NCBI GenBank assembly: GCA_030770545.1
Contig: CM061097.1
Location: 19,858,501 to 19,922,500, forward strand
Length of the DNA: 64,000 nt
Reading direction: 5' to 3'
From: Macropodus opercularis
Taxonomy: Eukaryota > Chordata > Actinopteri > Anabantiformes > Osphronemidae
Below are positions 1 to 11,253 of the stretch, one piece after another. The position numbers and the translations under genes were made by a program. The notes below the pieces were generated by a model that ran no database searches, had not been told where the DNA came from, and saw nothing but the letters and a program-made list of their open reading frames with translations. Numbering within the stretch: position 1 is the first letter of the stretch; each line of letters begins with the position of its first letter.

Positions 1-199
1 TCAAAATTATCAATGGAAAGGCATCAAATATGACATTGTTTGTTTAACTTTTGTTTAAATTTTACTGCAAAACAATCATCACTTTTTCCTACTGCTTCCT
101 GACTTTAATGTCAGGGCCACACACAGATACAGCAACACTTACAATTATTACACAGACTAACAAAAAACAAAGCAGCTACATTGGCTTATTCTTACTGAC
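1..199. other. unannotated intergenic sequence
   Basis: AT-rich sequence with no recognisable gene or repeat boundary. A decayed LINE probably begins near its right end, but I cannot place the exact edge. Confidence 0.4.
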
Positions 200-210
200 G
201 ATGATTTGCG

Positions 211-430
211 ATGGTTACAGTAATAATCAAAGGAGATCCCTCCTCAATCGGACCAGTGATGACATGTTTATGTTTTTGGGGGAAACCTGGGATAAGAAGA
301 GACGGCGTCCATCCCACTTTGGACGGAGCGTCTCTACTTTCTGGTGAAATGGCTGAGTTTATTGTACACCAACCCAGAGTAAAACCCAGGACACAGTCTT
401 ATGCAACTCTCTGCAGTTTCTCTACAGCCA
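211..430 (+). pseudogene. LINE esterase-type (SGNH-like) domain remnant
   Basis: The frame starting at 211 contains RRDGVHPTLDGASLLSGEMA at about residues 29-48. DGVHP resembles the last conserved block of SGNH/GDSL hydrolases, where Asp and His belong to the catalytic set (here the GAC codon at 301 and the CAT codon at 310). Such esterase domains occur in CR1/L2-type LINE proteins. Residues just upstream that look related (FLGETWDKK) are in a different frame, so a frameshift lies near 295-300. The fragment lacks the N-terminal nucleophile block and cannot be functional. The assignment rests on motif and context, not on a search. Confidence 0.55.
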
Positions 431-738
431 TTACCCCTTAATACTGGAGCTATCACACCCACATAGAGACAGTGGCTGCTCCCCTACCATCTAAATTATA
501 TACATCAAAAATCAATATAAAAGGAGTGATTCATTCACTCCTAGACCTAAACACAGCTACAATCCATTTGAGAGCCTCACGCTAACCTTTTCTCACCCAC
601 ATTGGAAACCAGTGCAGGGTTTCTTAATTTTCTTAATTTTCAGAATTTGGTTCTTAGTAAAGTGATTGTAGCAACGATCTAATTCACTGCTAGACTGTAT
701 TGGTTGTCAGCATGTACAGTAATTGCTCCCACTCACTT

Positions 739-823
739 ATACTTTTCAGTCTAAACATGTCTACTCTAGGTAATATTATTAGGACATACTCATTGCTATG
801 CAGATGACATTCAATTATATCAA
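739..823 (+). pseudogene. LINE reverse-transcriptase remnant with YADD
   Basis: Positions 739-783 read ILFSLNMSTLGNIIR, matching ILFSLYMSPLGNIIR of the better copy on the other strand near 3565-3610. After a one-base frame change, 791-823 read HCYADDIQLYQ, the catalytic motif C of non-LTR RTs, with the two Asp codons at 803-808. The match stops after about 829, where an internal deletion joins this piece to 3' UTR sequence. The frameshift between the two blocks shows that it is a dead copy. Confidence 0.75.
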
Positions 824-1010
824 TCATTATACATTATTTTACTGGCAAACCTCCCTCTATGCTCCTGTTTGCTATGCAATTAAACTAAAAAACTAGCTCA
901 AGTGGGATTTGTTTTCTGTAAGGTCTTAAACCTACTTTGTAAAGTGCCTTGAAATGACTTTTGTTGTGATTTGACCCTATATAAATAAAACTGAATTGTA
1001 CTGAATTGAA

Positions 1011-1479
1011 GTCCCTGTAGGAGAAAATGTGTTTGATAAAAACTCAGCCTCATGTCTACAGTGATAGATGGCATCACTTCCATACCTCCTTTGTGCTAAA
1101 AAAGCAGCCGGCAGTAATAAGAATACAAGTAGCGTCATTCATCCTGTTCTTGGAAGAGCACACTTCAAGCGCTACATGCATAGAGTAGTGATGTTCTGCA
1201 AATAGAGTGCACCTTCCAGAAATAATTGAAAGGTCCCTGCATACAAGGTAATAGAACTGTCTTCGTTTTAGATGTGGCAAACGGAGGATCAACATCCAGT
1301 GGTTTGCCTTGTGCACATTTGTTACATTTTATACAGTATCTACAGGAGAGAGACTGACATCAACATACAGTATATGGAGAATATCTGAACAGTCTCAGTA
1401 AAGTAACTTTAATTTAGAAAATGCTGACGTGTGCTAGTACACAAAAGAAGCATCTTACGCCAGGTGTGATGTAGATTGG
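1011..1479. other. unannotated intergenic sequence
   Basis: No gene or repeat is recognised. The stretch carries two TACAGTA words (1332-1338 and 1366-1372), which belong to the window-wide excess described in the findings. Confidence 0.4.
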
Positions 1480-1745
1480 GGTCAGGGTGGTGTAGTGGTT
1501 TCAGGGTCGCCCAGAGCACGACATCGCATCAGTGTGTGTGCAGTTTGAATGTTGTCTTCAAAGACAAGTCAGGTTAATTGGATGTTCTAACTCGCCCAGT
1601 GTGAGTGAGTCTATCCAGTAAACGTAACCCTGGACTGGTGACCATCAGTCAGTAGTGATCCCTCTTTCCAGGTTGCCAGCTGGGCCATGACCGCGGCACT
1701 TACAGTATGAGGACAAAGCAGCAGCGAGTGAGTGAATTCACATGC
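1480..1745 (+). mobile_element. Old tRNA-headed SINE-like fish repeat
   Basis: The left part has a Pol III A-box-like TGGTGTAGTGG at 1488-1498. Downstream are diverged forms of phrases common in interspersed fish repeats: a GTGTGCAGTTTGAATGTT block, TCAGGTTAATTGGATGTTCT, a GTGTGAGTGAGT block, CTGGACTGGTGACC and CCAGCTGGGCCATGACC. No clean B box is visible, and the tRNA-like half is eroded or interrupted. The edges are approximate. This is a familiar repeat type recognised from memory, not confirmed against a repeat library. Confidence 0.55.
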
Positions 1746-2084
1746 GAACACTATACAGTATATAAAGTAAATGTTTGTACTGATACAATATGTTGTGTGT
1801 GTCATGTTTTGAACCTCCCTCATCCAGTCAGTGCCTTGTGCTTCAACTCTCCTTATCCCCAACCTCTAGCTCTTGATCTGTTCTGGTCATTGTTACAGTA
1901 AGTTTGTTGGTTTTACTCACTCAGCGTAGTTTGTTATAATGTTTTGTTTCCTGCTTTGTGCAGTGATTTCCTGATTAGTTAGAGCCTGTGTCTCTGCATT
2001 TGGGTCCAGTATTTATCTGACCAGCTGAGTTATAACACTGTAATCTGTGATGATGATAATAATGATGATGTTTGGTTAACCAGC
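1746..2084. other. unannotated intergenic sequence before LINE insertion
   Basis: No gene is recognised. A short GAT-rich trinucleotide stretch (about 2049-2072) lies just before the LINE insertion site. Two TACAGTA words are present (1754-1760 and 1894-1900). Confidence 0.4.
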
Positions 2085-2095
2085 AACCTTCAATT
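2085..2095. repeat. Left copy of LINE target-site duplication
   Basis: AACCTTCAATT at 2085-2095 is repeated exactly at 4544-4554, on the other side of the LINE. The base before each copy differs, which fixes the length at 11 bp. The last five bases could also be read as part of the CAATT tail, but AACCTT cannot, so a true duplication is likely. Confidence 0.7.
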
Positions 2096-4543
2096 CAATT
2101 CAATTCAATTCAACTTTATTTATATAGCGCCAATTCACAACATCAGTTATCTCAGGGCACTTTACAAGTAAGGTTTTAAGACCTTACACAACTAAACCCA
2201 ACAATTCCCACATAGAGCAAGCTTTTAATTGTAGCCAATCGATAAATTGTACAGTTAAATAGCGACAGCGGAGAGGAAAAACTCCCTCTCTAACGAGGAA
2301 GAAACCTCCAGCAGACCCAGGCTCAGTGTGGGCGGCCATCTGCCTTGACTGGTTGGGGTGAGGGGATAGAGAAGAGAGAAAAGAACACAACAACAACAAC
2401 AAAACAAGCAGCAACAGAACACAGGCAGGATGGTTGGACCAGCAACTGAACACTGGAGACACACGACTCTGAGTCTGATGATACCTGTAGATGAGAATAG
2501 AGAGAGACAGAAAGAGAGAAGCACAACTAGGAGAGAAAAGGGACAAAGTTAGTCACATGTGGAAATGGAGGCATGTTAGCGGATGGAAGAAAAAGAGAAA
2601 AAAAAGAGCTCAGTGAATGAAGGACGTCCCCCAGCATCTACGTCTATAGCATCTTAACTAAGAGATGGTTCAGAGTGACCAGAACCATCTCTAACTATAC
2701 GCTTTGTCAAAAAGAAAGGTTTTAAGCCTAGTTTTAAAACTAGAGAGGGTGTCTGCTTCTCGAACCTGGACTGGAAGCTGGTTCCATAGGAGAGGAGCTT
2801 GGTAGCTAAATGCTCTGCCTCCCGTTCTACATTTAGAAACTCCAGGAACCACAAGCAGACCAGCGCTCTGAGAACGAAGCGTTCTGTTGGGAGCATAAGG
2901 AGCGATGAGGTCTTTAAGATAAGATGGAGCTTTATTATGAAGAGCTTTGTAAGTGAGGAGAAGAATTTTGAATTCTATCCTAGTTTTGACAGGGAGCCAA
3001 TGCAGAGAAGCTAATGTAGGAGAAATGTGATCTCTCTTCCTAAGTCCAGTCAGAACTCTGGCTGCAGCATTTTGAATTAATTGGAGGATTTTCAAAGAGT
3101 TATTGGGACAACCTATGAGTAGCGAGTTACAGTAGTCAAGCCTAGAGGTAACAAATGCATGGATTAATTTTTCAGCATCACTCTGTGAGAGGATGCTCCT
3201 AATTTTAGCAATATTCCTCAGGTGGAAGTTGGCAGTTCTAGAGATTTCTTTAATATATGGTGTAAAGGACAGATCTTGGTCAACAATGACACCAAGGTTC
3301 CTGACAGTAGAACTTGAAGCTGACGTTATGTCATCCAGAGTAACAATCTGATTCAATAAAGAGTCTCTCTGGTTTTTAGCACCAATTATAATAACCTCAG
3401 TTTTATCTGAATTCAGTTGTAGAAAGTTATGGGACATCCAGGATTTGATATCATTTAAACAAGTCTGAAGTTTGACTAATTGGTTTGTTTCCTCTGGTTT
3501 CATGGACAGATATAACTGAGTATCATCTGCATAGCAGTGGAAATTTATAGAATGTTTTCTAATAATATTACCAAGGGGAGACATGTAAAGACTGAAAAGT
3601 ATTGGACCAAGCACAGAACCCTGTGGAACTCCAAAGCTAATTCCTGTGCGGATGGAAGATTGATCATGAACATGGACAAATTGGAATCTGTTCAACAGAT
3701 AAGACTTAAACCATCCAGTGCTTTTCCTTTAATCCAACGCTATGTTCCAGTCTCTGCAATAGAATCTTGTGATCTATCGTATCAAATGCTGCACTAAGAT
3801 CTAACAGGACAAGTACAGAAACTAGACCATTGTCTGAAGCTGTGAGAAGATCATTAGTGACTCTAATCAGAGCTGTTTCTGTGCTATGATGTAATCTGAA
3901 TCCTGACTGGAAATCTTCATACAGGTCATTTCTACGCAAGTGGTCACATAATTGTTTAGCTACGGTTTTTTCAAGAACTTTAGAAATAAAGGGCAGATTG
4001 GATATAGGCCTATAATTTGCAAGTTCTCTAGGGTCAAGAGTAGGTTTTTTCAATAAAGGTTTGACCACAGCAACTTTAAAAGCCTGTGGTACGTGGCCTG
4101 TAACCAGCGATTGGTTGATTTGATTTAATATGGACGTGCTGATTAATGGAAGAATTTCTTTGAGTAATCTGGTTGGGATTGGGTCTAAGATACAAGTAGC
4201 TGATTTAGCAGAGTTAATTATTGAAGTTAACTCAGTGTGATCTATGGGGGAAAAACAGTTTAAGTCAGACATAGGTCTAACCAGCAGATCTAAGGCTGTT
4301 GGATCTGCAGATCGGTTTATGACTTTTGTTGACAGATTCTGATAAATCTTTTCTCTAATGGTTCTGATTTTATTGGTAAAGAAATTCATAAAGTCGTTGC
4401 TGCAGAGATTTAAAGGGACACTAGGCTCAACACAACTATGACTCTTAGTCAGCCTGGCTACAGTGCTGAAAAGAAACCTGGGGTTGTTTTTATTTTCCTC
4501 AATTAATGATGAATAGTATGTGGTTCTAGCAACCCGACTTTCA
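2096..4543 (-). mobile_element. 5'-truncated L2-type LINE, well preserved
   Basis: This non-LTR retrotransposon lies on the - strand, so its 3' end is at the left. The left end carries a CAATT-type tail (about 2091-2112) followed by TTTATTTATATAGCGCCAAT, the reverse complement of the usual fish L2-type 3' end. A 3' UTR of about 595 bp (2096-2690) precedes the RT coding region (2691-4543). The 5' end is truncated inside the ORF, so the endonuclease and any upstream ORF are absent; this is the normal result of incomplete target-primed reverse transcription. An 11-bp direct repeat flanks the element. The near-intact RT frame and clean flanks suggest a fairly recent insertion compared with the other LINE pieces here. 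Family placement (L2 versus another CR1-group clade) is from motif recall. Confidence 0.88.
2691..4543 (-). pseudogene. LINE RT (ORF2 C-terminal part), one frameshift
   Basis: Reading right to left, the frame is open from the truncation point 4543 to about 3711 and includes NNPRFLFSTVARLTKSH (about 4443-4493), YRPISNLPFISKVLEK, FQSGFRLHHSTETAL and the RT motif A region LLDLSAAFDTIDH (about 3765-3807). Near 3710-3725 one net frameshift moves the reading to the second frame. That frame carries motif B GVPQGSVLGP, catalytic motif C CYADD (Y-A-D-D at 3522-3533), then LHWLPVKTRI and the C-terminal RAFSYQAPLLWNQLP, ending at a stop at 2691. The catalytic Asp pair is intact, but the frameshift and the missing 5' end make the copy non-autonomous. 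Its coding potential reflects the transposon, not a host gene. Confidence 0.88.
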
Positions 4544-4554
4544 AACCTTCAATT
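4544..4554. repeat. Right copy of LINE target-site duplication
   Basis: AACCTTCAATT here matches 2085-2095 exactly. Together the two copies bracket the LINE and mark the pre-insertion sequence as one continuous site. Confidence 0.7.
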
Positions 4555-7500
4555 ATTCATAGACAGTTTCTTTGAATTTGAGCCCCATCGTTATTTTTAA
4601 ATATTGGGGCCAAAATGTTAGAACTGTCCTATAATATAATGCACCTCAATAAAACAGCAGCCCCCACTGTGACCTCAGTAATGAACATCATCACCTTTGC
4701 TGCAGTCCAGGTAATATTCTCGTTGACATTTAAAAAAAGACATTTGTCGTAACAATGCAGCGCCATGCCAGTGTGTTTGCCCCGTGTGTTGCTCCAGCTG
4801 CTGCACAATCAAATGTGATCCGTGGACAAGAATGTTTATATTGGATTATTCCGGATAATCCTGGATTGCTTTCAATTATGTTTTTGAATACTCACTTCCT
4901 ACAGTATTTATGCATAGCAACTTCATCAGCATGTCCTCATCAAACAATATAAAATAATGCCGTTATGATTTAATTCACTGTGCATCTACTTTTGAATTTG
5001 GCTCCAAAAGAGATTTATGTTTTGTGTTGTGCATGGTTTAGACCAGTCGTCTGTTAAGGGCTCTAATGGTCCCAGTGTGCGGAAAACGCCACCACATGAC
5101 AACAGTGTCATGCTAATAAAATAACATAATAAAAGCAACCAAGGCCGACGTGGAAGCAGTTTTGAAAACACTACAGCACCACTCCAATTCAGCAGACGTG
5201 CATGGAATCAGTAAATGGGTGATCAAGGCTCTGTTTTAGTTTGCAAAATATGCAGGATAATAGCTCAGAGATAACAGTAACTGATGGATTCATTCACTTT
5301 CAGTTTCCTATTGTAGCAGAGTTGAGACAACAGACTCACTCTAACACAAGAAGATTCCTTTAAAGCTGCAAAATCAGATACCCAGGGCAGCCACTTACGT
5401 AGCCTAAGTTGTGGAGTGAGAATGGAGCAAATGGAGCGATGACATAAAGTGACTGATGGAGTAAGTGCTAGACACACACACAATCAATACAACTGCACCG
5501 TCGCTTTTAATTTGAAAGTACATTTAGTCTTTCTTCACCAACTACAGAAAAGCCTGTTGGTTAAAGTATTTCACACCTTCGGGTATTTATCTTTTACACT
5601 TTTGTTCCATTGTCTACTGTAATTTATCTGCTCTATTAGTAGTCTCTGGGTTTCCCTGTGTTCAAATTAACTTAAGTGTATACAATGGGTAAAGAGGGTT
5701 GTTTTCTCAGAAATGTACAGTAAATGAGGAGATCAGGGAAAGGGAAGCAGGTAACCCCAGGAGCCTTATTCTGTAGCGTGAACGATGTAGATAACCATTA
5801 CCTGTTCTGCAAACAAGGGATGTAACAGAGCAGTTACTGTATTTTAAAGAAATGCAAAAAAATTCACTGAACCTGACACCAACCCAATACGTAATTTCGA
5901 TCTAAAGGGAAGCGCTGAGGCCTCTCACTGCTGCTCTGACAGACTGCTTTCAGTCATGCTTCCAAACTACTAAAAGAACTGAATACACGGATTTTGAATC
6001 ATCTTACTACTCACAAGGTTTAAATACCCACAGCATTAGGAAAGGGATGAGACAGGTTCCCATTTACTCTAGATGTCACTGGTCACACAGCCTGCTTTGC
6101 TGAAAGAGGCCGGTTACTGTACTGAATGCACACTTGAGTGCCTGCTTGGTTGTACTGTGCACATTCACATTTGGTCTAGGAAACTAATTACTGGTGAGAT
6201 GCTGATTGACAGGAATGTACCAACAACCCGGCAACGTGCTAACACGTGGACAAACATAAACATAGATGAAGGAATGAATAGCGCTTGGCTGTCAGCCTCG
6301 GGATGTGTGCAGGGGAAAAAAGACAAGGGTTTTATTATGTACGTCAAAACCCCTGGAGGAAATGAAAATCAATTCATGACATTCTGTGATCAGTTGTGAC
6401 CTTTCTGTATCATGTTGTGTAGCAGTATAGAATCATTAAATTGGGAAAACGTGAAACAAGTGATGTGTTTGAAGATAACTTTTTCATTTGGATCAATGCA
6501 GGAGGTGAGACAAGCAGGAGAGAGCAGCAGTAATACAAAAGACCGTCAAGGGCATCCAGCACGGCTTCATTACATCTGCTTTGTGTTTGTTTATGCTGCT
6601 GTTAGTGTTAAGTGTGATACGTATGATATTACAACTATTACATTTGAAGAAAAAGTGATGATGGATGTTGTAAAGTAGAGCACGAGTCATACTCAAAACC
6701 AAATCAGCCAGCAGGGCTTCTGTTCTGCGGTGGAAGGTACACAGTGAAACTGTTACAGACAGTAAACTGGAACTTACTGAACCTTTTTTTTAATATAGAA
6801 TGAACCGTAAATGCAACCTGTAAACATCATTAATAGCCTAAGACTGTGTAATCGATATCTTTGGGCTAATTTTTCTTGGTGTACAAAAAGTGGAAATGTA
6901 ACAAAGATGATGTTTGTTTAACTACAATTTAAAAACAATTAAAATCCAAGTCTTCACAGATGAGCTAGGAAATATATGATCTGTTCACTCCATGCCAGTG
7001 AATTAAGATGAAATGGCACGGAAGCAAACTGGAGTAATAAATCTGGATTTTCACACATTCCTGTATGTCCAGAAATATTTTTTTACATTATAACCCTAAC
7101 TCACAACCCTATTTAGTGTAAGATTACTCAGACAAAGCTGCCCAAAACATTCTGCATTCAGTCTCAATTCGTTTAACATTTGTAATTTTCGGAAACTCAC
7201 AGCATTTTTCTAACCCCGTGTTTTATTTTTTTCTTGTAGCGTCTTGCAGAAAGCAGGACCACAAAAAAGTGGCAGCCCCTCAAATTTTGTCTTTACACAA
7301 TAGTAAACGGTAGATGTTGGTGGAGGTGCCTCAATGACGTCACAGATTCGCTCCTATCTATGAGCAGAACCAGAACAATGAGCTCACCTACATGTAAAGT
7401 GCGGATGGAGTGGTGGCGAGTTTGCAGCAGGGAAATAGTGAGTAATGAGTGTCACAATCCACAGCAGGGGAGCGGTGAGGGATGATGAGTGGACCAGGGG

Positions 7501-9899
7501 GAGGTTGGTGGAGTCGATGCTTATTCAAATGAATGTGCTTTGGCCAACATCCAAACTCAACATAAACCAGAACCCCACATGATCACTTAACTTGACATGA
7601 GTGTAGCCATTCGTGAACGTTACATCAATTAAAAACCCCCTTGAGCAAAAACATGACTTGGACAGCCTCCGGAACACAACACACCTACTTGACTTGAGAG
7701 TTGAACAGAGCGTGATGAAAACATGATCGTCAGCTTACAGGAACACGAGGCAGACGATCTGGTGGTCTGCTGTGGTATATACCGCCCAGGAGAGAGAAAA
7801 CTCAGGGAAACAATCCAGCCTGTGGTGACGTTACAGCATGGATGGAGCGAAAAACCCAGAGAAAAGTAAAAAACGTTATTACACACTACAAATATTCACG
7901 TATGTAAGTAACAATCTATTAACAAGATAGAGAGAGGCAGTTCTTGTTTGTAGATGTTTGCTACGGCACGTGTGACAAACGCTGCCTCTCTTGGTGCAGT
8001 GCATTAGGGGAGCTCAGTGAGATCTTATTTTATTTCAAAATGAGCTAAAAGCTCAGGACTAATATTAAAAGGATCCAGAGGCATTTTGGGAAAACAATCT
8101 CAACACTTCATACGACTGTATAATATCCACATATTGCATTTAAAACTACCCAGAACAAGCGGATAACAAAACCTGCAGAGGAAAGTGCAAATCCTACAAT
8201 GTTGAATTGCTAAGTTACCATAGCCACTGTACTGTAGCTGATAATCTCACCACTGATTCTGTTTAAATGACATCCATCATGCACTGTGGTATAATGCATA
8301 GCAACCTACCTTTGAACGGCTTTTAGTCTCTTGTTCCTCCTTGTTGCTGATTGGCTTATTGCTTGGAGACTCTCCCGTCTAACCTCTTCCTGGCAACATG
8401 CACAGATAATAATAAGAATAAGATAATAAGTGTATTAATAGAGATGGACCTTGGCAGAATGAAACACATTGCTAATCAAATAAAGTGCGAACTACTGTAC
8501 TGTATGGTTCTATTATTACTCCAACCCAGGTCCAGCTCTAGTCCACATCTCTGTAGCTTTGGATTGGCTGAGCACAGTGTGTCCAGTAGAGGAGGCGATG
8601 CTGGAAAACACTGTATAGCTGTTGCTCCTGCTCTTGATCAAGGCTTTGTCACTTAGTCACTTTGTCCGAACAGCTCACGAACATCAGCATGACTGTGTTT
8701 TCAGAATGATAACAGCCAGACCCTCTACTGTAGGAGCCACGGCTGAGATATTCAAAGAAGGATCCAAGGCTACGCGTCACTCTTAACTTTCAGTTCAGTC
8801 CACTGTTTGCTTTGGCTGATCTCAAAGATATAAGTAACATGTTCACGGATACATTTCCTTAATTTTTCTTTTACAGTAGACAACAGCTAATCAGAAATAA
8901 ACCAATGAATGAACAAATAGACACAAACACCTAGAAATTCAAAATCTGAGTGGAGTTTGCTTCTCTCAGCAACTTATTTTCTTCATATCTATAAATTCAA
9001 ATTTGAAGTTATTTGAAGTTATTTCATACAACTTTCCACTGGTCACACATCTGTGTCAGTCGAGAGTGAAATCATAATTGGATGTGGAATCAGCAGCGCA
9101 GAATCAGGTCAAGAACTTCCTGACAAAACACTCGGAACTTTAGTTGATGGGAAGGACGCTTGCCAGTAATATTCCACGCACCGGCATCACAGTTGCTGTG
9201 GCCCTTCTGACGTCTAGTGAAAAATGTGAAACAAGGACAGCGGGTGCATCTGAATCGGAGGGTGGTGCACGTCCTGTACTGTACTTGCAACTTAGCCACT
9301 ATCAGTGCGTGAGGTTGTCCCTCAATAAGCCTGTTTTAAAATATAATATAATGCCCTATAAATACTTTCAGTGATTTTCGCTTCTTTGTAGTTTCTACCA
9401 TCAGCGTTGCCAGGCTGCCATCTTCAGCATGAGTGACCAAAACGTTTTAATACCATAGATAAGTAAACTTGCTAGTTCACAATATCTAGAAAGAAAATCT
9501 AGAGGCCAAGCAGCTGCTGTCAGTTCCATGTCTTCAAGGTTTGTCACCATGAGGAATATGCCGAAAGAACTTTATTGCCAGTGAGGCAAAGAGTGAGAAG
9601 CAGCATTACTGTGTGCACTGCCTGTGCTAAGTACGAATGTGGAGATGGTGGTTGGGCTCAACATGACAAATCACCGGTTAAAGCACCAAGTCCATAAACA
9701 CATGGCTGAAAACCTGATTTCCCTGCTAAGTAACAGAGCACATCTCATTCACAATCAGAGCAGTAACAGGCATCTTCACCCATTTACTGTTCATGAAATC
9801 TTCTCTGCTTGTTCTACAAATATATTTTTTCCAGTTCTTAATCAATACTGAGCAAGACACATTTCTTAGAAACATACAGACAGACAGTTCATGAGCCCA
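4555..9899. other. 5.3 kb intergenic stretch without recognised genes
   Basis: No coding exon, RNA gene or transposon could be identified on either strand; the open frames are short and of mixed, unfamiliar composition. The stretch contains 11 copies of the TACTGTA/TACAGTA word, including two overlapping copies at 8493-8504. A short tandem TTTGAAGTTA-like repeat lies near 9000-9022. Distal regulatory DNA of the gene starting at 11.7 kb is possible but not shown. Confidence 0.4.
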
Positions 9900-10750
9900 G
9901 GGAAGTTAGAGTCTCTGCCCCAGGATCGTCAGCTCTGCATCCCCCCAAGGCTGCGTCTTCATCTGTTGTTCTCTCTGTTCACCAACACCTGGAGACCACT
10001 CTGTCAAACTCCTGAAGTTCATAGATGACACCACTGTCTTACTCCATTGGTCTTATCTCGTCGTCCTACAGGAGTGAGATGGACCGTGTGGTGTGGAGAT
10101 GGACCCAGCCCCCTTCCCCCCAGTCATCCTCTGTGACCCTCCGGTATCCTCTGCCCAGTCCTTCTGCTTTCTGGGCACCATCATCACCCAGGAGCAGAAC
10201 ATCAGCTCCCTCACCAAGAAGGCTCAGCAGAGGTTGTACTTCTTGAGGCAGCTAAAGACGTCTCACTGCTCGTGAAGATGTTGGTGAGCTTCTACACTGC
10301 CATCACAGTCTGGTTTGCTGCAGCCAGGGACAAGGCCGTTTCGCAGCCCGTCATCCACTCCGCCGAGGAGGTGATCGGCTGCTGCCTCCCGTCTCTCTAA
10401 GAGCTGCACGTCTCCAGGACGTGGTGACGGGCAGCCAGAATCGCAGCCGACCCCTCTCACCTTGGACGTGAACACTTCCAGCCCCTCCCCTCTGGTAAGA
10501 GACTCTGGTCCACCGGGACTAGCTCCTTGCGCCTCAGTTTCGTTCCCACTGAGGGTTAACCCTAACCCTGCTGAACCGTGCCACAGTCCCCGTCAGATGA
10601 CCCCCCCACCCACCTCCAGCCTACGGACCTTATCTCTTACATTTCAAAGTGCACCACCTTTTCTGTATGCAGCTTTTTTATTCTATTTTATTGTATTCCA
10701 CCTTTTCCATGATGTGTTTTTTACTCTACCTGGCAATAAACATTGAAAAT
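9900..10750 (+). mobile_element. Decayed CR1/Jockey-like LINE 3' half
   Basis: The + strand shows shifted pieces of a second LINE RT: PKAAS/QGCV-type motif B sequence near 9940-9970; KFIDDTTV at about 10015-10040, a decayed form of the catalytic FADD motif in which Ala is replaced by Ile; SFCFLGTIITQEQNISSLTK and KKAQQRLYFLRQLK (10160-10257); then frameshifted thumb and C-terminal sequence to about 10500. The 3' end is near CTGGCAATAAACATTGAAAA (10729-10748). Several frameshifts and stops make it dead. It is more GC-rich than the surrounding DNA. Clade assignment is approximate. Confidence 0.7.
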
Positions 10751-10769
10751 GTAATAACTTTTTCGATCT

Positions 10770-11253
10770 CATGTTGGTTTCATTCCATTTCACTGCAAAA
10801 CCGAAGTCGTCTGTCAAATATCGTCAAACTATGCTCAAAAATCATTGGACAACCCATGCGCTCTATCTCAGACCTGTGCGACCAGCGGACTCTGAAATTG
10901 GCACGTGGGATCCTACGGGACCCCTCCCACATCTTATTCACCGAATTTGACTGGCTCCCGTCTGGACGAAGGCTTCGGTGTCCAGGCTGCAGGACACAAA
11001 GGAGAAAAATGACTTTTATCCCTAGGGCTGTGAATCTTTTAAACGGTCTTAAGCACATTGAATGAAATATCTCATGCACTTTTTAACTATTCCTTTTACT
11101 TTATTTATTATGATCGTTTCATTGGAGCTTTTGTACGGTGTGTCGATCGCTTGTGCGTTTGTGGGAGAGTATGTATTTAAGCTACTGTGTGCTCCTCTTA
11201 ATTGCCCCTCGGGGACAAATAAAGTGTTTTTGATTTGATTTGATTTGATTTGA
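10770..11253 (+). mobile_element. LINE C-terminal and 3' UTR fragment with TTTGA tail
   Basis: A separate 5'-truncated LINE piece sits directly downstream of the previous one. It encodes NRSRLSNIVKLCSKIIG (about 10800-10850), then RTLKLARGILRDPSHILFTE, WLPSGRRLRCPGCRTQRRKM and FIPRAVNLLNGL, ending at a stop near 11064. This is the typical extreme C-terminus of CR1/Jockey-group fish LINE RTs. A short 3' UTR with CCCCTCGGGGACAAATAAAG follows, then a TTTGA pentamer tail (11229-11253). The C-terminal frame is open over about 90 codons, so this fragment is younger than the one to its left. The abutting arrangement may reflect nested or sequential insertion. Confidence 0.75.
11229..11253 (+). repeat. 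TTTGA x5 LINE tail
   Basis: Five perfect TTTGA units follow AATAAAGTGTTT. Pentamer tails of this kind are the 3' ends of CR1/L2-group retrotransposons. Confidence 0.85.

Larger units (their letters stand above)
200..1010 (+). mobile_element. Decayed L2-like LINE, internally deleted
   Basis: This is an old non-LTR retrotransposon copy on the + strand. From left to right I see an esterase-type remnant with a DGVHP motif (301-315), a linker, an RT remnant (739-823), and a 3' end with a GTGCCTTGAAATGACTTT-like block near 940-960, followed by ATAAATAAAACTGAATTG and a GAATT-type tail ending near 1010. The RT piece passes almost directly into the 3' UTR, so most of the RT C-terminal region is missing. 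Its RT residues parallel those of the better-preserved copy at 2096-4543, for example LGNIIR and CYADD. In this superfamily such modules belong to an esterase-bearing ORF and an RT-bearing ORF. The left edge is uncertain. The copy is certainly inactive. Confidence 0.75.

Noticed and set aside
2184..2546. Open frames of 67-120 codons on the - strand
   Set aside because: They lie in the 3' UTR of the LINE at 2096-4543 and have no protein-like content; the Leu/Ser-rich translation comes from A/G-rich repeats.
10553..10573. Telomere-like CCCTAA repeats
   Set aside because: Only about two units occur, inside a decayed LINE 3' region; this is too short to be an interstitial telomere array.
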